Source: Linnemannia hyalina (taxonomy: Eukaryota > Mortierellomycota > Mortierellomycetes > Mortierellales > Mortierellaceae). Taken from it: DNA of 64,000 bases. Each line of letters begins with the position of its first letter. Within the stretch, counting starts at the first letter, position 1. The position numbers and the translations under genes were made by a program. Below the pieces are notes generated by a model, which worked only from the letters and a program-made list of their open reading frames with translations, searched no databases and had not been told where the DNA came from. The DNA lies in NCBI GenBank assembly GCA_019671135.1, contig JAHRHY010000018.1, positions 682,001-746,000 on the forward strand, read 5' to 3'. Below are positions 1 to 11,944 of this stretch, piece by piece.

Positions 1-1828
1 ACCAAATAACGACCCCACTCAACCCCCACATTCCGCCCTCCCGCCGCGGAGCTAAGCAGGAGCCAGCTAAGAATGAGCCAGTCTGTTATGACCAGGGTAT
101 GTGTAATTGAGGTCTTCCTGCATGATCCGAAGCAAAATAAGATTCAGAGATCCTAGTAACAGTACCTTTGTGTGTGGGTGGGAGAGAGAGCGAGTGAGCG
201 TGAGTGTGAGAGCGAAACAGCGAAGGCAGTGAAGAGTATGCAAGAGCGAGAGATAGAATGAGGAGATGGAAAAAAGAGTGAACGTGTTTGCATGAGAAGG
301 TAAAGATGTAACAAAAAAAATATTAATGACATCAAATTCTTATTGGGTAGAGGACAATGGACGCCATAGTTCGCCTCTTGGCTGAAACTAGGCATGGGAA
401 TTACCCATTTTTCAAGTTAGGGTAATACAAGCGCCACGAATACTATCCCCATCTCTTCTTCGTCTATAACCAACTTTGTACATGACCTCTGCTTTGACTC
501 TCCTACCTTCTATCAGTCATGGGGTGCCGATCCCTGTGGCGCTTTTTCACTAAGAAGAAACACAAACCTTCTCTCCGTTACGTTCGGTCACAACGACACG
601 AAGGAACATCAAACAAGTTTCGTGTTGACATTCAAGCATGTCTCCTCTCGACGATCCAACACGCTTATACTGCTTGTCACTCCTTGGAAGCGGTCCATTT
701 GGTTGTCGAAAAACGCATTTATTGCCAACCTGTTCCACCCCCCTGACATAGCCAGGCTTGGCAACGGCAATGGGCGATGGTCTCTCCATTGCAAGCGCGT
801 TGTTATCCGATAACCTAGTACTGGATGTGTGATATCTTTTGATTGCATTTAAGTTTGGAACCCAAACCCCCCGATGACCCTCCACTTGCCATATCCGAGA
901 TTATTTTTTCTTCCTCCCACCTCTCGGTTCATGTATTGTCTTCAATTGCATCCGCCACAATGCGTAGACGTGCGTGCGTGTTCGGTATATGCGTGTCCTT
1001 TCCTACGCTTAGCGCCAGTCAACCAACAACGTCGTTCAGCGAGAAACATTGTTGATATCAAAGTGTCTATTCACACCCGCCTTGTCTAGGAAAAAGAAAA
1101 AGACCAAATAAAATCATTGGCGGTTGATAAGCCTACAAAACATCCGACGTTGTACCTTTTTTGCCAAGAGTGAACACAACAATAACAACATCCGAGGGTG
1201 TTTTGTGTCCATGACATGATTGATGATTTGATGACTGACCTGAATCCTCCTGGGTAGAACGGGTAACTGCTGCTTTGCAGTTGAATGTGTATGTGCCCTC
1301 TTCCGGTCAATGTCCCCTTCTCCCTCCCTCCGAGGGTGCTCATTGCTCTGGGGTATGTCTCAGTCGGTGCATTGGGAATTTGTAACTCGTTTTCCGAGAA
1401 AGGCAACGCGCTTTAATTCCGCTTACTCCATTCTTGCCCCTACAACATTTCTCTAATTGACAAACAGACAGACGCCACCAAAGCTAAAACGATCAAATAT
1501 TGTATGCAGCACAATCGCAATCATTATCCTCACCCAACAAAAAAATAAAAATAAAAAAACCTCGCCGTAAGACATATCCAATCGTGCCCAGCTGGTTCCT
1601 GGACCTTGACAAAGGCGTTCCTCTTTCATATAAAGATCCTCCATGCCCCCCTCAATTATTTGTTCTTTACTCTTTCTTGTTTCCTCCTCCTCCCAGACAC
1701 CTTTGAATTATTTTCTTACTTCTACTCTCCCTTACAGTAGAAGCAAAAAAAAAAAGTTCATTCCTCCTACCCTCTCTCCCACTTCCCGCCTTCCTCTTCC
1801 TTCACACGCACGCACCCCCTTTCACAAA
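1..1828. other. Intergenic region and OLE1 5' flank
   Basis: No coding region can be supported here; the open frames are short and compositionally biased. From about 1640 to 1828 the + strand becomes strongly pyrimidine-rich, which is the leader type seen before most starts in this window. A TATA-like TATAAA lies at 1629-1634, about 195 bp before the desaturase start. The desaturase frame stays open upstream to 1643, but that extension is low-complexity leader rather than family-like protein. Confidence 0.6.
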
Positions 1829-3271
1829 ATGGCGACCCCTCTCCCCCCCTCATTCACCATCCCCGCCACCACCACAGAAACCCGTCGGGACCCTCTTCAA
1901 CACGGTGAACTGCCGCCACTCCTCGAAGGCGGCCTCACTGCCAAGAACGTCTGGAAGAACCTGGATTGGAAGCACGTCCTCGCCCTCGGACTCACCCCTC
2001 TGATCGCCTTTTATGGAATCTTGACGACCGAGGTCCAGACAAAGACTCTGATCTGGTCTATTATCTATTACTTTGCCACCGGTCTTGGCATCACCGCCGG
2101 TAAGATAGACTTGCATATACAAGGCGAGGAGGATGACACTTTAGTGCCAGGAAATCAGGTTACTTATTTCTTTTGTTATTGCATTGACCTAAAAATGATA
2201 ATAGGATACCATCGTTTGTGGGCTCATCGTTCATACAGCGCAGGTCCCGCAATGTCATTCATCCTGGCCCTACTGGGCGCCGGAGCCGTCGAGGGGTCAA
2301 TCAAGTGGTGGTCCCGTGGCCACCGCGCCCACCACCGCTGGACCGACACCGAGAAAGACCCTTACTCTGCCCATCGCGGCCTGTTCTTCTCCCACGTTGG
2401 CTGGATGCTTGTCAAGCGGCCCGGATGGAAGATCGGCCACGCCGATGTCGATGATCTCAACAAGAGCAAGCTGGTCGTCTGGCAACACAACAACTACGTC
2501 GCCCTCATCATCCTTATGGGCGTCGTCTTCCCTACTGCCGTCGCTGGGTTGGGCTGGGGTGATTGGCGTGGAGGTTACTTCTTTGCGGCGATCTTGCGTC
2601 TGGTCTTTGTTCACCATGCCACCTTCTGTGTCAACTCGCTTGCCCACTGGCTCGGTGAGGGTCCCTTTGATGACCGCCACTCCCCCCGCGATCATTTCAT
2701 TACGGCTTTCGTGACTCTCGGTGAGGGCTACCACAACTTCCATCACCAGTTCCCTCAGGATTACCGTAACGCCATTCGATTCTACCAGTACGACCCCACC
2801 AAATGGTTAATCGCTACCTGCGCCTTCTTCGGCTTCGCCTCCCACCTCAAGACCTTCCCCGAGAACGAAGTCCGCAAGGGTCAGCTCCAAATGATCGAGA
2901 AGCGCGTCATGGAGAAAAAGACAAAGCTCCAGTGGGGAACCCCCATTGCAGAGTTGCCCATCATGTCCTTTGAAGATTTCGAGCACGCCTTCAAGAACGA
3001 CAACAAGAAGTGGATTCTGTTGGAGGGTGTTGTGTACGATGTTGCGGATTTCATGGCCGAGCACCCTGGTGGAGAGAAATATATCAAGATTGGTATTGGC
3101 AAGGATATGACGGCGGCTTTCAACGGTGGGATGTATGACCACAGCAACGCTGCACGTAACTTGCTTAGCTTGATGCGTGTGGCTGTAGTCGAGTTTGGAG
3201 GTGAGGTCGAGGCTCAGAAGAAGAACCCCTCGGTCCCTGTCTATGGAGAGCAACACTCCAAGGAAGAGTAA
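1829..3271 (+). CDS. OLE1: Delta-9 (stearoyl-CoA type) fatty acid desaturase with C-terminal cytochrome b5 domain
   Basis: Predicted 445-aa ER membrane enzyme that puts the first double bond at C9 of stearoyl/palmitoyl-CoA. Exons are 1829-2099 and 2205-3271; the 105-bp intron (GT 2100, AG 2204) falls just before the first histidine box. Three di-iron histidine boxes are visible: HRLWAH (residues 93-98), HRAHH (130-134) and HNFHH (267-271). The fused cytochrome b5 domain has heme ligands in HPGG (His377) and MYDHS (His403). The start at 1829 is chosen because MATPLPPSF is the start I recall for Mortierella delta-9 desaturases; an in-frame upstream extension to 1643 is leader-like. The intron is a multiple of three with no stop, so retention would insert 35 residues ahead of the first box. 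The gene ends 149 bp from the converging WRAP73 homolog. Confidence 0.95.
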   Translation: MATPLPPSFTIPATTTETRRDPLQHGELPPLLEGGLTAKNVWKNLDWKHVLALGLTPLIAFYGILTTEVQTKTLIWSIIYYFATGLGITAGKIDLHIQGEEDDTLVPGNQVTYFFCYCIDLKMIIGYHRLWAHRSYSAGPAMSFILALLGAGAVEGSIKWWSRGHRAHHRWTDTEKDPYSAHRGLFFSHVGWMLVKRPGWKIGHADVDDLNKSKLVVWQHNNYVALIILMGVVFPTAVAGLGWGDWRGGYFFAAILRLVFVHHATFCVNSLAHWLGEGPFDDRHSPRDHFITAFVTLGEGYHNFHHQFPQDYRNAIRFYQYDPTKWLIATCAFFGFASHLKTFPENEVRKGQLQMIEKRVMEKKTKLQWGTPIAELPIMSFEDFEHAFKNDNKKWILLEGVVYDVADFMAEHPGGEKYIKIGIGKDMTAAFNGGMYDHSNAARNLLSLMRVAVVEFGGEVEAQKKNPSVPVYGEQHSKEE

Positions 3272-3420
3272 AACTCACTCGTAGCACCTTTTCCTACTCT
3301 TCATCGCTATACCTTTCTTCTTTTTTCTTGCATATTTCTAATCGTTTTTAAAGCATATTAAACCACCCACTTCACAAAAACAATTTGTAGTGTACATGAA
3401 TGTTTATGAATGGAGAGTAT

Positions 3421-5707
3421 CTACCGAAGTCGCTGAAAGATGGACGCAGTGTTGTCATGGATGGTGTGCTGGTCCCCATCTTCGATCGGGAATCCAATAC
3501 AAAACATGTCCTTGTCCAACAGCAAAAGACCCTTCCCATCAGGACACCACTTCAGCGACGACACCACAAAGTTCTCCGCCGGCACCTCAACTGCCTCCAC
3601 AGATCCACCCAACTGCTGCTGTTGAGCATCACCTATTGCTGCTGTTGTCGCAGAAGTGCCTGCCCGCCAGGTATATACTCGATTTGAGCCACAACACCAG
3701 ACTATCCTTGACGGCGTGGTAGGGTCCCATCGAATCACCCGGATCGGAGACTGTTGCTGGATAATGACGATCAGTCTCAGCTCTGTCATTGACCAAATCC
3801 AGAGTACGTTCGGCATACTGTCTGTGAAGCGGATACAAAAAAAAAAAAAAAAAAAGGTACAAAAGCGTTAGAGTTTTTTGTCATCCATCGCTCTCAGTTG
3901 ACATTCAGAGCAATTCTCTTCCTATTGCTAAAGAACATACCATTCCGTGACGCGAGCAGAGTACCGTCGCAGTTAAAATCACACCAGCCGACTCCAATCT
4001 TTGCATTCGGCTTTTGGGTATCGATGCGGATTGTCGGAAGCACCCACGCTGAGTGTTCAATGACCATGGTATCTATGGTATTTTTGGGGAAAGTGAATGA
4101 GTTTCTCAAAAGTGAGCATACTACTTCCATTGCGACCATGACGCGGTGATCTATCGGCTTCGTAAATAAAAAATGTTCCTTACATTCGATGCCTCCTTGT
4201 TGTCGTACAGATCCCGTCACAGCAACAGTTGAATCAGACTCTCGCCATAGAACAGTCTTTGGTCCATAGTGAGCGTGAGCGACGTGGTTGAACTCCAAAA
4301 TGGGTTTCCATGTCAAGTGGTTCAAGATCCGGATCTACGACAAGATGCGTGAAAAACGCACAGTGGGAGGAGGATAGTGAATAAACACGCCAGGGTCGAC
4401 TTTTGAAACGCAACACTCTAATTAATTACTTTCGCAAATAACTGTACCTTTTGATCGTATCCCCCTAATGCCAGGAGCTTGGACTTTGGATGCCAGCAAA
4501 CACTCTTGACTCCCATTCCGCCACCACCATGACTGAATCCAGGAAGCCCCCCGCTTCCATGACCATGAGTAGGCTGTTGGTGCTCGCCATCTGGTTTGAC
4601 TTCATACGACCCTACACATCGACCGTCCATTGAGTAAGCCGCCATTTTGAACCCCAGATAAGGGTTCTCCCACAGGACCAAGTATCGCCCGTCAGGACTC
4701 CAGACAATGCCATCCACATCCTTGAGCCCTCCTTCGCCCTCTGCAACACCAAACGAGTGAATCGGTGGTCCGTTCCAGTAGTTCTCTGTTGCGTAGATCG
4801 AGACGTAATCCCGACACTCTTTTTTGTGCCGCTCGACGATTGCAAAGTATTGAAGGTCTCCTCGGACACTGTGAGCGTATTGTGATTGTGGTCCTGCTGC
4901 TGAAGTGGCAGTAGTCCCCAGAGTGCTGTAAGGTGGTACGGATGCCGAGGTGACGAATGATTTGGACATTGCCTTTGGGTGTTGGATCCCAAAGACTTTT
5001 GCTCCTACTTGTCGCTCAGGTTGCTGATGCAGTTGTACGTGTGATGATGGTGAACGCGGTGGGGCCGAGATGGAGTATGTGGGGATGGTGACGTTGTGGT
5101 GTTCTAGTGACCAGATGGAGAGGCGTAGGAGGTTGTCTTCCCAGATAAGGACATGTCGAGAATCAGCGCTGAACCGAACCCCGCGCAGGATCTCCGCTCC
5201 TGGAGGTGTATATCCCAACGCCCTGAGTGCCTGCGCCGCCTTGGCTGCCGCTGCCTCAGCTTTTGGAGTGTTGCCGCCCCTATGACCTGTTCCTCCAGAA
5301 CTATTCGGTGATCCACCACCACCTCCTGAGTAACTTCCTGCGGAAACAATCCCAGGTGCAGTGATAGTAGCCTTGAATCCTTCGTCCTCGACTGAAAAGA
5401 CAAGCACAGTCCCCGTTATGGGACAAGCAGCAAGGAGCATTGTGGAATCGGGCGACCAGCCAATCTCGTTGATGGTCGGGAGTGAGTCGCGGAAGAGTCG
5501 AATCTCGATGACGCGCATGACCTGCATGGTTGCGGCAAAGCGAAAGACGATCACTCCTCGGCCTCCTTGTTCGTGGGGCTGGATCGGTGTGGAGGGATGG
5601 AGGCGGGTGAAGCCCTCTTCGGCGAGATGGTATGAGGCGAGGTATTTGCCATTGGGCGAGTAGAGCGTCAGGAACTGCGAGTGCCTGTAGGGTTCCGTAA
5701 AGTCCAT
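3421..5707 (-). CDS. WRAP73/WDR8-type WD40 repeat protein
   Basis: Predicted 653 aa in four exons (minus strand): 5707-4430, 4334-4184, 4072-3941 and 3821-3421. Relatives (human WRAP73, fission yeast Wdr8) act at centrosomes or spindle pole bodies with MSD1/SSX2IP-type partners in microtubule anchoring. Recognisable family segments, in order, are SPNGKYLASY near the N-terminus, CRDYVSIYATENYW, VWSPDGRYLVLWENPYLGFK, VKSVCWHPKSKLLALGGYDQKVQLF, ILNHLTWKPILEF, KPNAKIGVGW, MPNVLWIWSM and SPIRVIRWDP. It is longer than the human protein (about 460 aa), mainly because of Gly/Ser/Ala-rich insertions between blades in exon 1. The start at 5707 (MDFTEPYRHSQ) matches the family N-terminus; an upstream in-frame ATG at 5824 would add 39 unlikely residues. 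Intron 3 carries a 20-base poly-T tract on the coding strand. The second intron acceptor (4073) is the least certain junction. Confidence 0.88.
3837..3856. repeat. Poly(A)20 tract (poly-T on coding strand) in WRAP73 intron 3
   Basis: Twenty consecutive A on the + strand, so a T20 polypyrimidine tract 14 nt upstream of the acceptor of the last WRAP73 intron. Confidence 0.95.
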
Positions 5708-5907
5708 TCCTTCTTCCTTCTTTCCTTCCTGAGGGCGCAAATGGTGTCCTGTGTGGTCCTGCGGGAGGGTGGCGTTTCCTGTTGGTTGTAAGAGGCAAGA
5801 ACGCGCTTCTCCTTTCTCCACCACATAAAAAAAACACGAACGACTTTATGACCGGCAGTCACGACAATGGTTCGAACGTAACAATTTGCCCAGCTCAATT
5901 ATCAGTT

Positions 5908-5916
5908 ATGACTCTT
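5908..5916 (+). promoter_or_regulatory. Gcn4-type (bZIP) site ATGACTCTT in the WRAP73/HIS2 divergent promoter
   Basis: The nonamer ATGACTCTT lies 80 bp before the histidinol-phosphatase start and about 200 bp before the divergent WRAP73 start. It matches the yeast Gcn4/CPC1 general amino-acid-control element (core TGACTC), which suits a histidine biosynthesis gene. The match is read directly; regulation is inferred. Confidence 0.55.
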
Positions 5917-5995
5917 TAAAAAATCACACCTCCGACAACAACCAACTCACCTCTTCTTCTTCCTCATTCATTCATTCATTCAACTCGCCCTTGCC

Positions 5996-7346
5996 ATGTT
6001 CTCATTCCACTCTCATTCAGGCCAGTTCTGCATGCACGCCAAGGGCACCCTGGAGCAGGTCATCCAGTCTGCCATAGACAGGCGCTTCACAACCTACGGT
6101 CTCTCCGAACACATGCCCCGATACAGCCCTGATCAGCTTTATCCCGAGGAGGTAACCCTTACTCTTTTTTCTTACACCTTTGCGTACAGTGTGTATATGA
6201 AGCAATTGGACACACAAAAGATATGGACAGACAAAAGCTAATGACGAGGAATTATCTTTATATATCATTCAAATCGATAGTCGCACTTGACGGTGCAGGA
6301 TCTGGAAAACATGTACGACCAATTCCTCCAAGAAGCCGTCCGTCTGCAATCCAAATACCAGGACCAGATCTGCCTCCTCATCGGACTCGAGACCGAATAT
6401 TTCAATCGCGACTCTGTCGGACTTGTCAGGACACTGCGTCAACCCCGCCGACAGTACAAGCTGAGACCCTCACAGGACGATTCTACAACAACAGGAGCGA
6501 CGGCGGTTGAGTTGCCACAAGTGCAGTACATTGTCGGATCGCTGCACCACGTCCACGGCGTGCCCTTGGATTTCTCTCAAGAATTGTACCTCAAGGCATT
6601 GGAAACTGTCGGAAAGGGATCATGGGAGACCTTGTTCCGGGAATATTTTGATTCCCAGTACGAGATGCTCCAGGGACTGGAACCCGAGGTTGTGGGACAT
6701 TTGGATTTGGTCCGTATCTTTTTCGGAGCCATCAAAGGATGCCATGGTCACGGTCATGGTCACGGTCATGAGGATGGACGCGAGGAAAGTGGACAGGAGT
6801 TGAACCAGAACAGATTGACGGAGGAGTTATGGACACTGGTCAAGCGGAATGTTGACTTTGTGATAGGGTATGGAGGATTGTTTGAGCTCAACTCGCGGGC
6901 TTGGAAGAAGGGTCTTGCTGACGCCTACCCACAACGCGATATTCTCGAGGTGAGTTCTCTTTTATCCTATCATTTTGTGTCACCAACAATACGATCCATC
7001 AAACTAGTGTCCATGAAGGGAAAAGAAAGAAAAAGAAGCGGGTTCAAAAGCGCTAACACAGAGCTCTCTCCTTTCCTAATAGTATATCTTGTCCAGGAAC
7101 GGAAGGGTAACCCTCTCCGATGACTCTCACGGCCCAGATGACGTGGGCATGTTTTACAACCCCGAATTGAAGCAGTACCTGGACCAAATGAAGATTCAAC
7201 AAGTCTACTACCTGGCACCCAACCAAACCAAGACACGCGAAGGAGTGATCTACGAGACGAATGCTTCCGCTGAGACGGGATCCTTCCAACACGTCCATGT
7301 TCGTGCCATTCTTACGGATTCTTTAGACTTTTACTCTTCCAAATGA
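5996..7346 (+). CDS. HIS2: Histidinol-phosphatase (PHP family)
   Basis: Predicted 356 aa, cytosolic, removing phosphate from L-histidinol phosphate in histidine biosynthesis. Exons are 5996-6151, 6299-6949 and 7083-7346, with introns of 147 and 133 bp, both phase 0. The N-terminus has the PHP metal-binding signature HSHSGQF (His5, His7) followed by CMHAKGTLEQV and YGLSEHMPRY. Exon 2 has LLIGLETEYF and VQYIVGSLHHVHGVPLDFS. Exon 3 has VTLSDDSHGPDDVG, a further conserved metal-binding Asp/His motif. Odd point: exon 2 contains a His-Gly alternating insert (about 6742-6770), probably a low-complexity loop. The gene is divergent from WRAP73 and its promoter holds a Gcn4-like site. Confidence 0.94.
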
Positions 7347-10300
7347 TAGATATTCTCGCTCTTCTTTATTGGGTTCAATAGAACAACCTATATTTACTGA
7401 TGCAGCCACTAAACATGGAAATGACCTGTGTTGTTTATTAGTTGTTGGGTGACAGAGGACAAGGTCGATACGAAAAGAAGAGAATCAAGTCTACCAAAAA
7501 TAACCGCGATTTTGGTCCCCCTTCAAGGAAGAGTCTGAGCGTGGCTGAATGCAACGATGAAAAGGTGATCGGAAGGCTGAAAAAGCAAACAACAAATAGC
7601 TATTGAGAAAGCGGAAGAAAGTATGGGTGATGGCGAGCGTGGACTTTAGAGTTTGTCGATTTGTTTGCATGTTTTGTTTATTGTGTCTGCTGAGTGAAAG
7701 AGTAAGGGGTGGGGGAGAGAGTGGCGTCAACAAATGCTAGCAAAAACGGACTTTCGGGCAAATGGTCACCCAACATCACTCTCGTTATTGGACTCATTGG
7801 AAGTGGGTTCAATAACTTTTGTCCGTTATTGTCAAGGCTCACCATCTCCCCCTTCAAATTGTCGCTCCAATTCATTATTTCATTGCTCATCAACCACTTT
7901 GTTGTTGTTTCGAGCAAAAGGTCACCGCCCGCCGCTCCTCGGCATCCATTTATTTGTCGACACATCGCCCGAATCATATCCACACAGTCCTCCCTTCTCC
8001 TCTGTTGCCATGCGCAGTATCAGTAATCAATAAAACACTTTCTCGAAACTCCATGGGTACACAAACTCCAAATCTTTTTTTTATGGCATTGAGCGCCCAC
8101 CTGTCGGTCTTGACGAACGAGCAGCTCTTCCATTTTTTCATCACACTTTACTGTACTGTACTGTACTTGCAGGGTTGTAAGAGTCGACCGCAAAATTATC
8201 GTCAAAAGTCCGACCACCTTGTCTCCCTCCTGCAAACTCATTTCTCCCCAACCCCCCTCCCTTTTTTGATATGATAATAGCAATTGAACAAAGGGCAACC
8301 ACAAAGGGACGCCTGGGAATATTTTTCTGTACTCTACTTACTTCAAGGTGGAAGGTAGTGTAGAGATTAAGAGAGTCAATGGAGGCGGTGGATAGGATGG
8401 AGTTCTCGGAGAATAACAGCAGCTTAAAGCTAAACTGGAGAATGCGTCCGTTTACGTTCTCTATGAATCTGACAGCCTACATAACTACCATCGGCGCAAG
8501 AAGAAATTAGAGTCTAGGTGAAGAGGCAATTTCGCTCGCTTTCATGTTCTCATCGTCCTTTCTCGAACTTTTTGAAGGATAGCAATTGATTCATCATGGC
8601 ACCCTCGATCATGAAAAAAAAGGATTTGAGAGTAGGAGAGAAAAGGCGAAGTGGGGGAAAAGGCACACACCGCATGTCTTTTTTTTTTGAGTTGGGTTTC
8701 TCCTTTTTGTTTACTACTGGGACACCAAGCGGCACTGTTCTCTCCCAGCCAAAACACGATAAGGTTTTTATTTGCATCGAATTTCGATGAACTGACTGCG
8801 GTCTCGAACCTTCACCCATCCCATTTCTGCAACGAGCCCTTGTCCTCTCCGTCTACCTTCGGAGGTTGTATGACAGAACAATGCTCTCATTTATTTTTCC
8901 TGTTGAATAGATTAGTCTATCGTCATGGTTGTGTTGTTTATGGGTCTCCATCCGCCCCGCCACTAGACCCATATCTTTCCTCAATGGATCAGTCATTCGT
9001 CCCAGTGGTGGCAGTGGTGGTGGTGGTGGGCGAGCGGTAAGGAACATATTTTATGAGAGCAGATTTTCCTACCATTTTTTTTTCCTTTGTTGCGTCGTAC
9101 AGTGTATATGGATGGAGGAATGACACGAGGATACGTTTTGTGTGCCACTGTTGTTCTTGCAATTGCAAAAAAAGCGATCGAACAGAATGGGAGAACCAGC
9201 AAACGTTTCTTCTTTTGCAGCCTCATTTTTTGACTGCTTGACCATGGCATTGTCAGCGTAGCGAACAGTAAGAAGGAGGGCGTACTAGACCTCGTGTCCC
9301 TGCTGCTGTTTGTGGAGAGCAGAAAGAAGACAAGGCGACGACCATGCTTAATTGGTTCACAGTTTGTTGTTTTATATTGCAAGTTTGCATGAAAAGGCAA
9401 ACCCGCACTCATACTTCACGAATGGATGGATGTGAACAACGTGAAGAAGAAGCCTCGAAGAATAGTTTAACGACGACGGTTGGATTGCATAAAAAATGTT
9501 TCTCCAACACCTTTTTCCTTCTATTTGTTTCGTGGACACTGTTATCCCCCTGTTGAACTAGTGCACATTCCTCTTTCTGAGATCTCTTTCTTTACTTGTG
9601 CGTGAGTGCACAAGTGCCTCCACTGGACACTGCGTTCAAATGAACGCCCTTTAGTGGCAAATACAAAAGGGCATAACCGATTAGATTACCGGAAAAACAG
9701 AAAGCTATTAACGATGACAGAGATAGAAAAGCAAAAAGGAAAAAAAAGAAAAGAACAGTGCCCTTCTCTTCACATTGTGGCAAAGCAATAAAGTTTTTTG
9801 CGGCGAGAGAGGAAGAGTGTCGGTGTTGTTGTTGATGGGCATTGACCCGTGTATGCGTGTTTGAGTATGTGTGGGTATGTGAGTGTCCATGTTGTTGATT
9901 TGTGAGGGAAGGGAGAGCGTGAGCAAGAGTCGAAAAAAAAGTGGCAATCTTTTTTTAGGAAGGACACCTATCATACACAGAGACAGACAGAGAGAGTAGA
10001 TTTTTCTTTGTCTGCCTTGCCTTGTCTTGACTGTCCCTCACCTCTTCGGTCCGTCTGTTTGTTGCCACATCAAGGACAAGGCACATAATCATCATCTACT
10101 CGAACCTGGCCATCAAACAAGTGCAGTATGCATGCACCTCCTTGTTTAGTTTGTTGAGCCTTTTGTTACTTTTGCTTGTAATCATTGAGTTCCTCCATCT
10201 CAATACACTCCCGCAGCATCAATTCATTTCAGCCCCCAGTCCCTAGAGCCACCTTTCTACTCACCTCCATCTTTTCTCTATAAAGGTGGCCCCATCCCCA

Positions 10301-10447
10301 CCCACTTTCATTGTCCCTCGTCCTCATCATTCTTACCAACCAACAGCAAAATCCTTAATTGAAACTAACTTTTTCATCTCTCCTCGACTCTCCCTCAGCC
10401 TCCTCCCTCACCAACCACCAACCTTACATTTACATACATCTTACACC
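7347..10447. other. Gene-poor intergenic region (3.1 kb)
   Basis: No conserved protein, tRNA or repeat family recognised on either strand. The open frames are short, mutually overlapping and rich in simple sequence. The last 200 bp is pyrimidine-rich leader with TATAAA at 10279-10284, ahead of the membrane protein starting at 10448. Confidence 0.6.
10279..10284 (+). promoter_or_regulatory. TATA-like box of the four-span membrane protein gene
   Basis: TATAAA lies 164 bp before the ATG at 10448, followed by a C/T-rich leader. Confidence 0.5.
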
Positions 10448-11445
10448 ATGTCTCAAGAACAACCCGGCTACTACTCCCCCGCCCCCGCTGGAGGACAAGT
10501 ACCCGTTCCTGGCACCCCTAGCTATCAATATGTCACCCCACAACCCCTCGACCCTTCCCAGCAACAATACCAACAACAACAGCAATACGCACAACAATCC
10601 CCTCCCGGAACAATCCTCCAGCAGCCCTACTACCCTGCCCAGTCTCCCGCCCCTGGATTCGCACAACCCTCTACTGTGATCTCCCCCGAGTTCAAGGAAC
10701 AACCCGCAGCCATCTACGCGACCGAGGCCCACCCCGCCCAGCCTGTGGTGATTAATGTTGATGGTATCGAGCGCCGTGGTTTGATGGGCAAGATGCACCA
10801 GTTCGAGATGTGCTGTGGCTTCATTCCTCTTCACACTGGTGCCATGATCATTGCTATCTTGAGTGTCTTCCTTTATGGAGGTTTTGGTCTCGCCCTCCTG
10901 GTTTCTAGCACCTATAGTGGAAGTAAGTGATTTGCTTTGGAATGTAAGCGGGTGTCGCTCATTCACCACGAATGAAGAAAAACAAGTCTGACTGTATATT
11001 AACCTCGTTCATCTTTTCAACGACCCATTACCGCACCCTCCAAAAAAAATTAGCTTGGTATGGCATCGTTTTCATCATCCTCGGAATCGTCTACCTCGGT
11101 GTCGCCGCCATCTCCGCCGCTGGTTTCATGGGCGCATACAGGGAAGACCCCAAGTGGGTCAATATCTTTGTCAAGTTCTATGTCATCGGCTACTTTGTCT
11201 GGGCCATCATCCAGCTCATCCAAATGGGTATTAGTGTCGCCTACTACTCCAACTACTGCTCAAACCTCTCCACCTACTATGGTTACTCCTGCGGTTTCGG
11301 TTGGGCTGGCTGGATTATCCCATTCTTGATCGGTTTGGCTCTCCAGTACTACTTCTGCTGCTGCCTGGTTTCTTATCAGAGAGTCCTTTTGGCCAAGTTG
11401 AGCGGCGGTGATGTTGAGGGTGGCAAGACCATCGAGATGCACTAA
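10448..11445 (+). CDS. Four-transmembrane protein with Pro/Gln-rich N-terminal tail
   Basis: Predicted 288 aa, exons 10448-10922 and 11054-11445 (131-bp phase-1 intron). The first ~115 residues are Pro/Gln/Tyr-rich and probably disordered and cytosolic. A FEMCCGFIPLHTG segment leads into four hydrophobic spans: AMIIAILSVFLYGGFGLALL, YGIVFIILGIVYLGVAAIS, FVKFYVIGYFVWAIIQLIQ and WIIPFLIGLALQYYFCCCL. The loop between spans 3 and 4 has Cys and many Tyr (NYCSNLSTYYGYSCGF). The short tail ends GGKTIEMH. The layout resembles small tetraspan proteins of the secretory pathway (LAPTM-like), but I do not recognise a defined family, so function is unassigned. A polyadenylation-type AATAAA follows at 11694. 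Confidence is for the gene being real. Confidence 0.85.
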
Positions 11446-11693
11446 ATGCAGTGATCAGCCAGTGACCCTTGAAAAAAGGCTTCCTTGGGAGGTTGCCGTA
11501 GTTTTTAGAATTACGGCGGCTCACTTTTTTTTTTTCTCCGAGCCATCCTTCTATCTCCCTTTTCTTATTTTTTTCTAATAACCATGCCACTTTAAAAAAA
11601 AGCTCTTTTTTTCTTTTTTTCATGTCCTCGCCCACTGCATTATTTGCCTTTTTACTTTTCTCTCGTTCTTGTCTATAATTCCATACTCTGTGT

Positions 11694-11699
11694 AATAAA
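11694..11699 (+). terminator. Putative polyadenylation signal (AATAAA)
   Basis: AATAAA about 250 bp after the stop codon at 11445, in T-rich 3' flank. Confidence 0.4.
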
Positions 11700-11938
11700 A
11701 AATACTGATGACCTTCTTCTCTCACCTTTACCCCCTGTTTTGCCACGGTTTTCCTTTCACCTCTTTTTGCTTATTTCCAATGCATAAAGGATTGAAGACT
11801 GATCACGCTTAAATTTGTTCCACATTAGGGCATGAGATGAAGGAGCCCACTATCCTTTTTTTTCGACTGTTGGGTGGCTTCTGACTTTGGAAAATAAGAA
11901 TGCTCAGTGAAGTGGTGCTGGAGATCCAACGGCCTAGG

Positions 11939-11944
<6 letters not shown>

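Noticed and set aside
1643..1828. In-frame N-terminal extension of the delta-9 desaturase
   Set aside because: The extension is CT-rich leader translated as Ser/Pro/Leu; the family start MATPLPPSF is at 1829 in a typical start context.
8800..8830. tRNA B-box-like motif on minus (GGTTCGAGACC)
   Set aside because: The flanking bases do not form a T-arm stem and no A-box or acceptor stem is found. Other GTTCGA-type matches (12127, 26755, 45185, 49366) failed the same test or lie in coding sequence.
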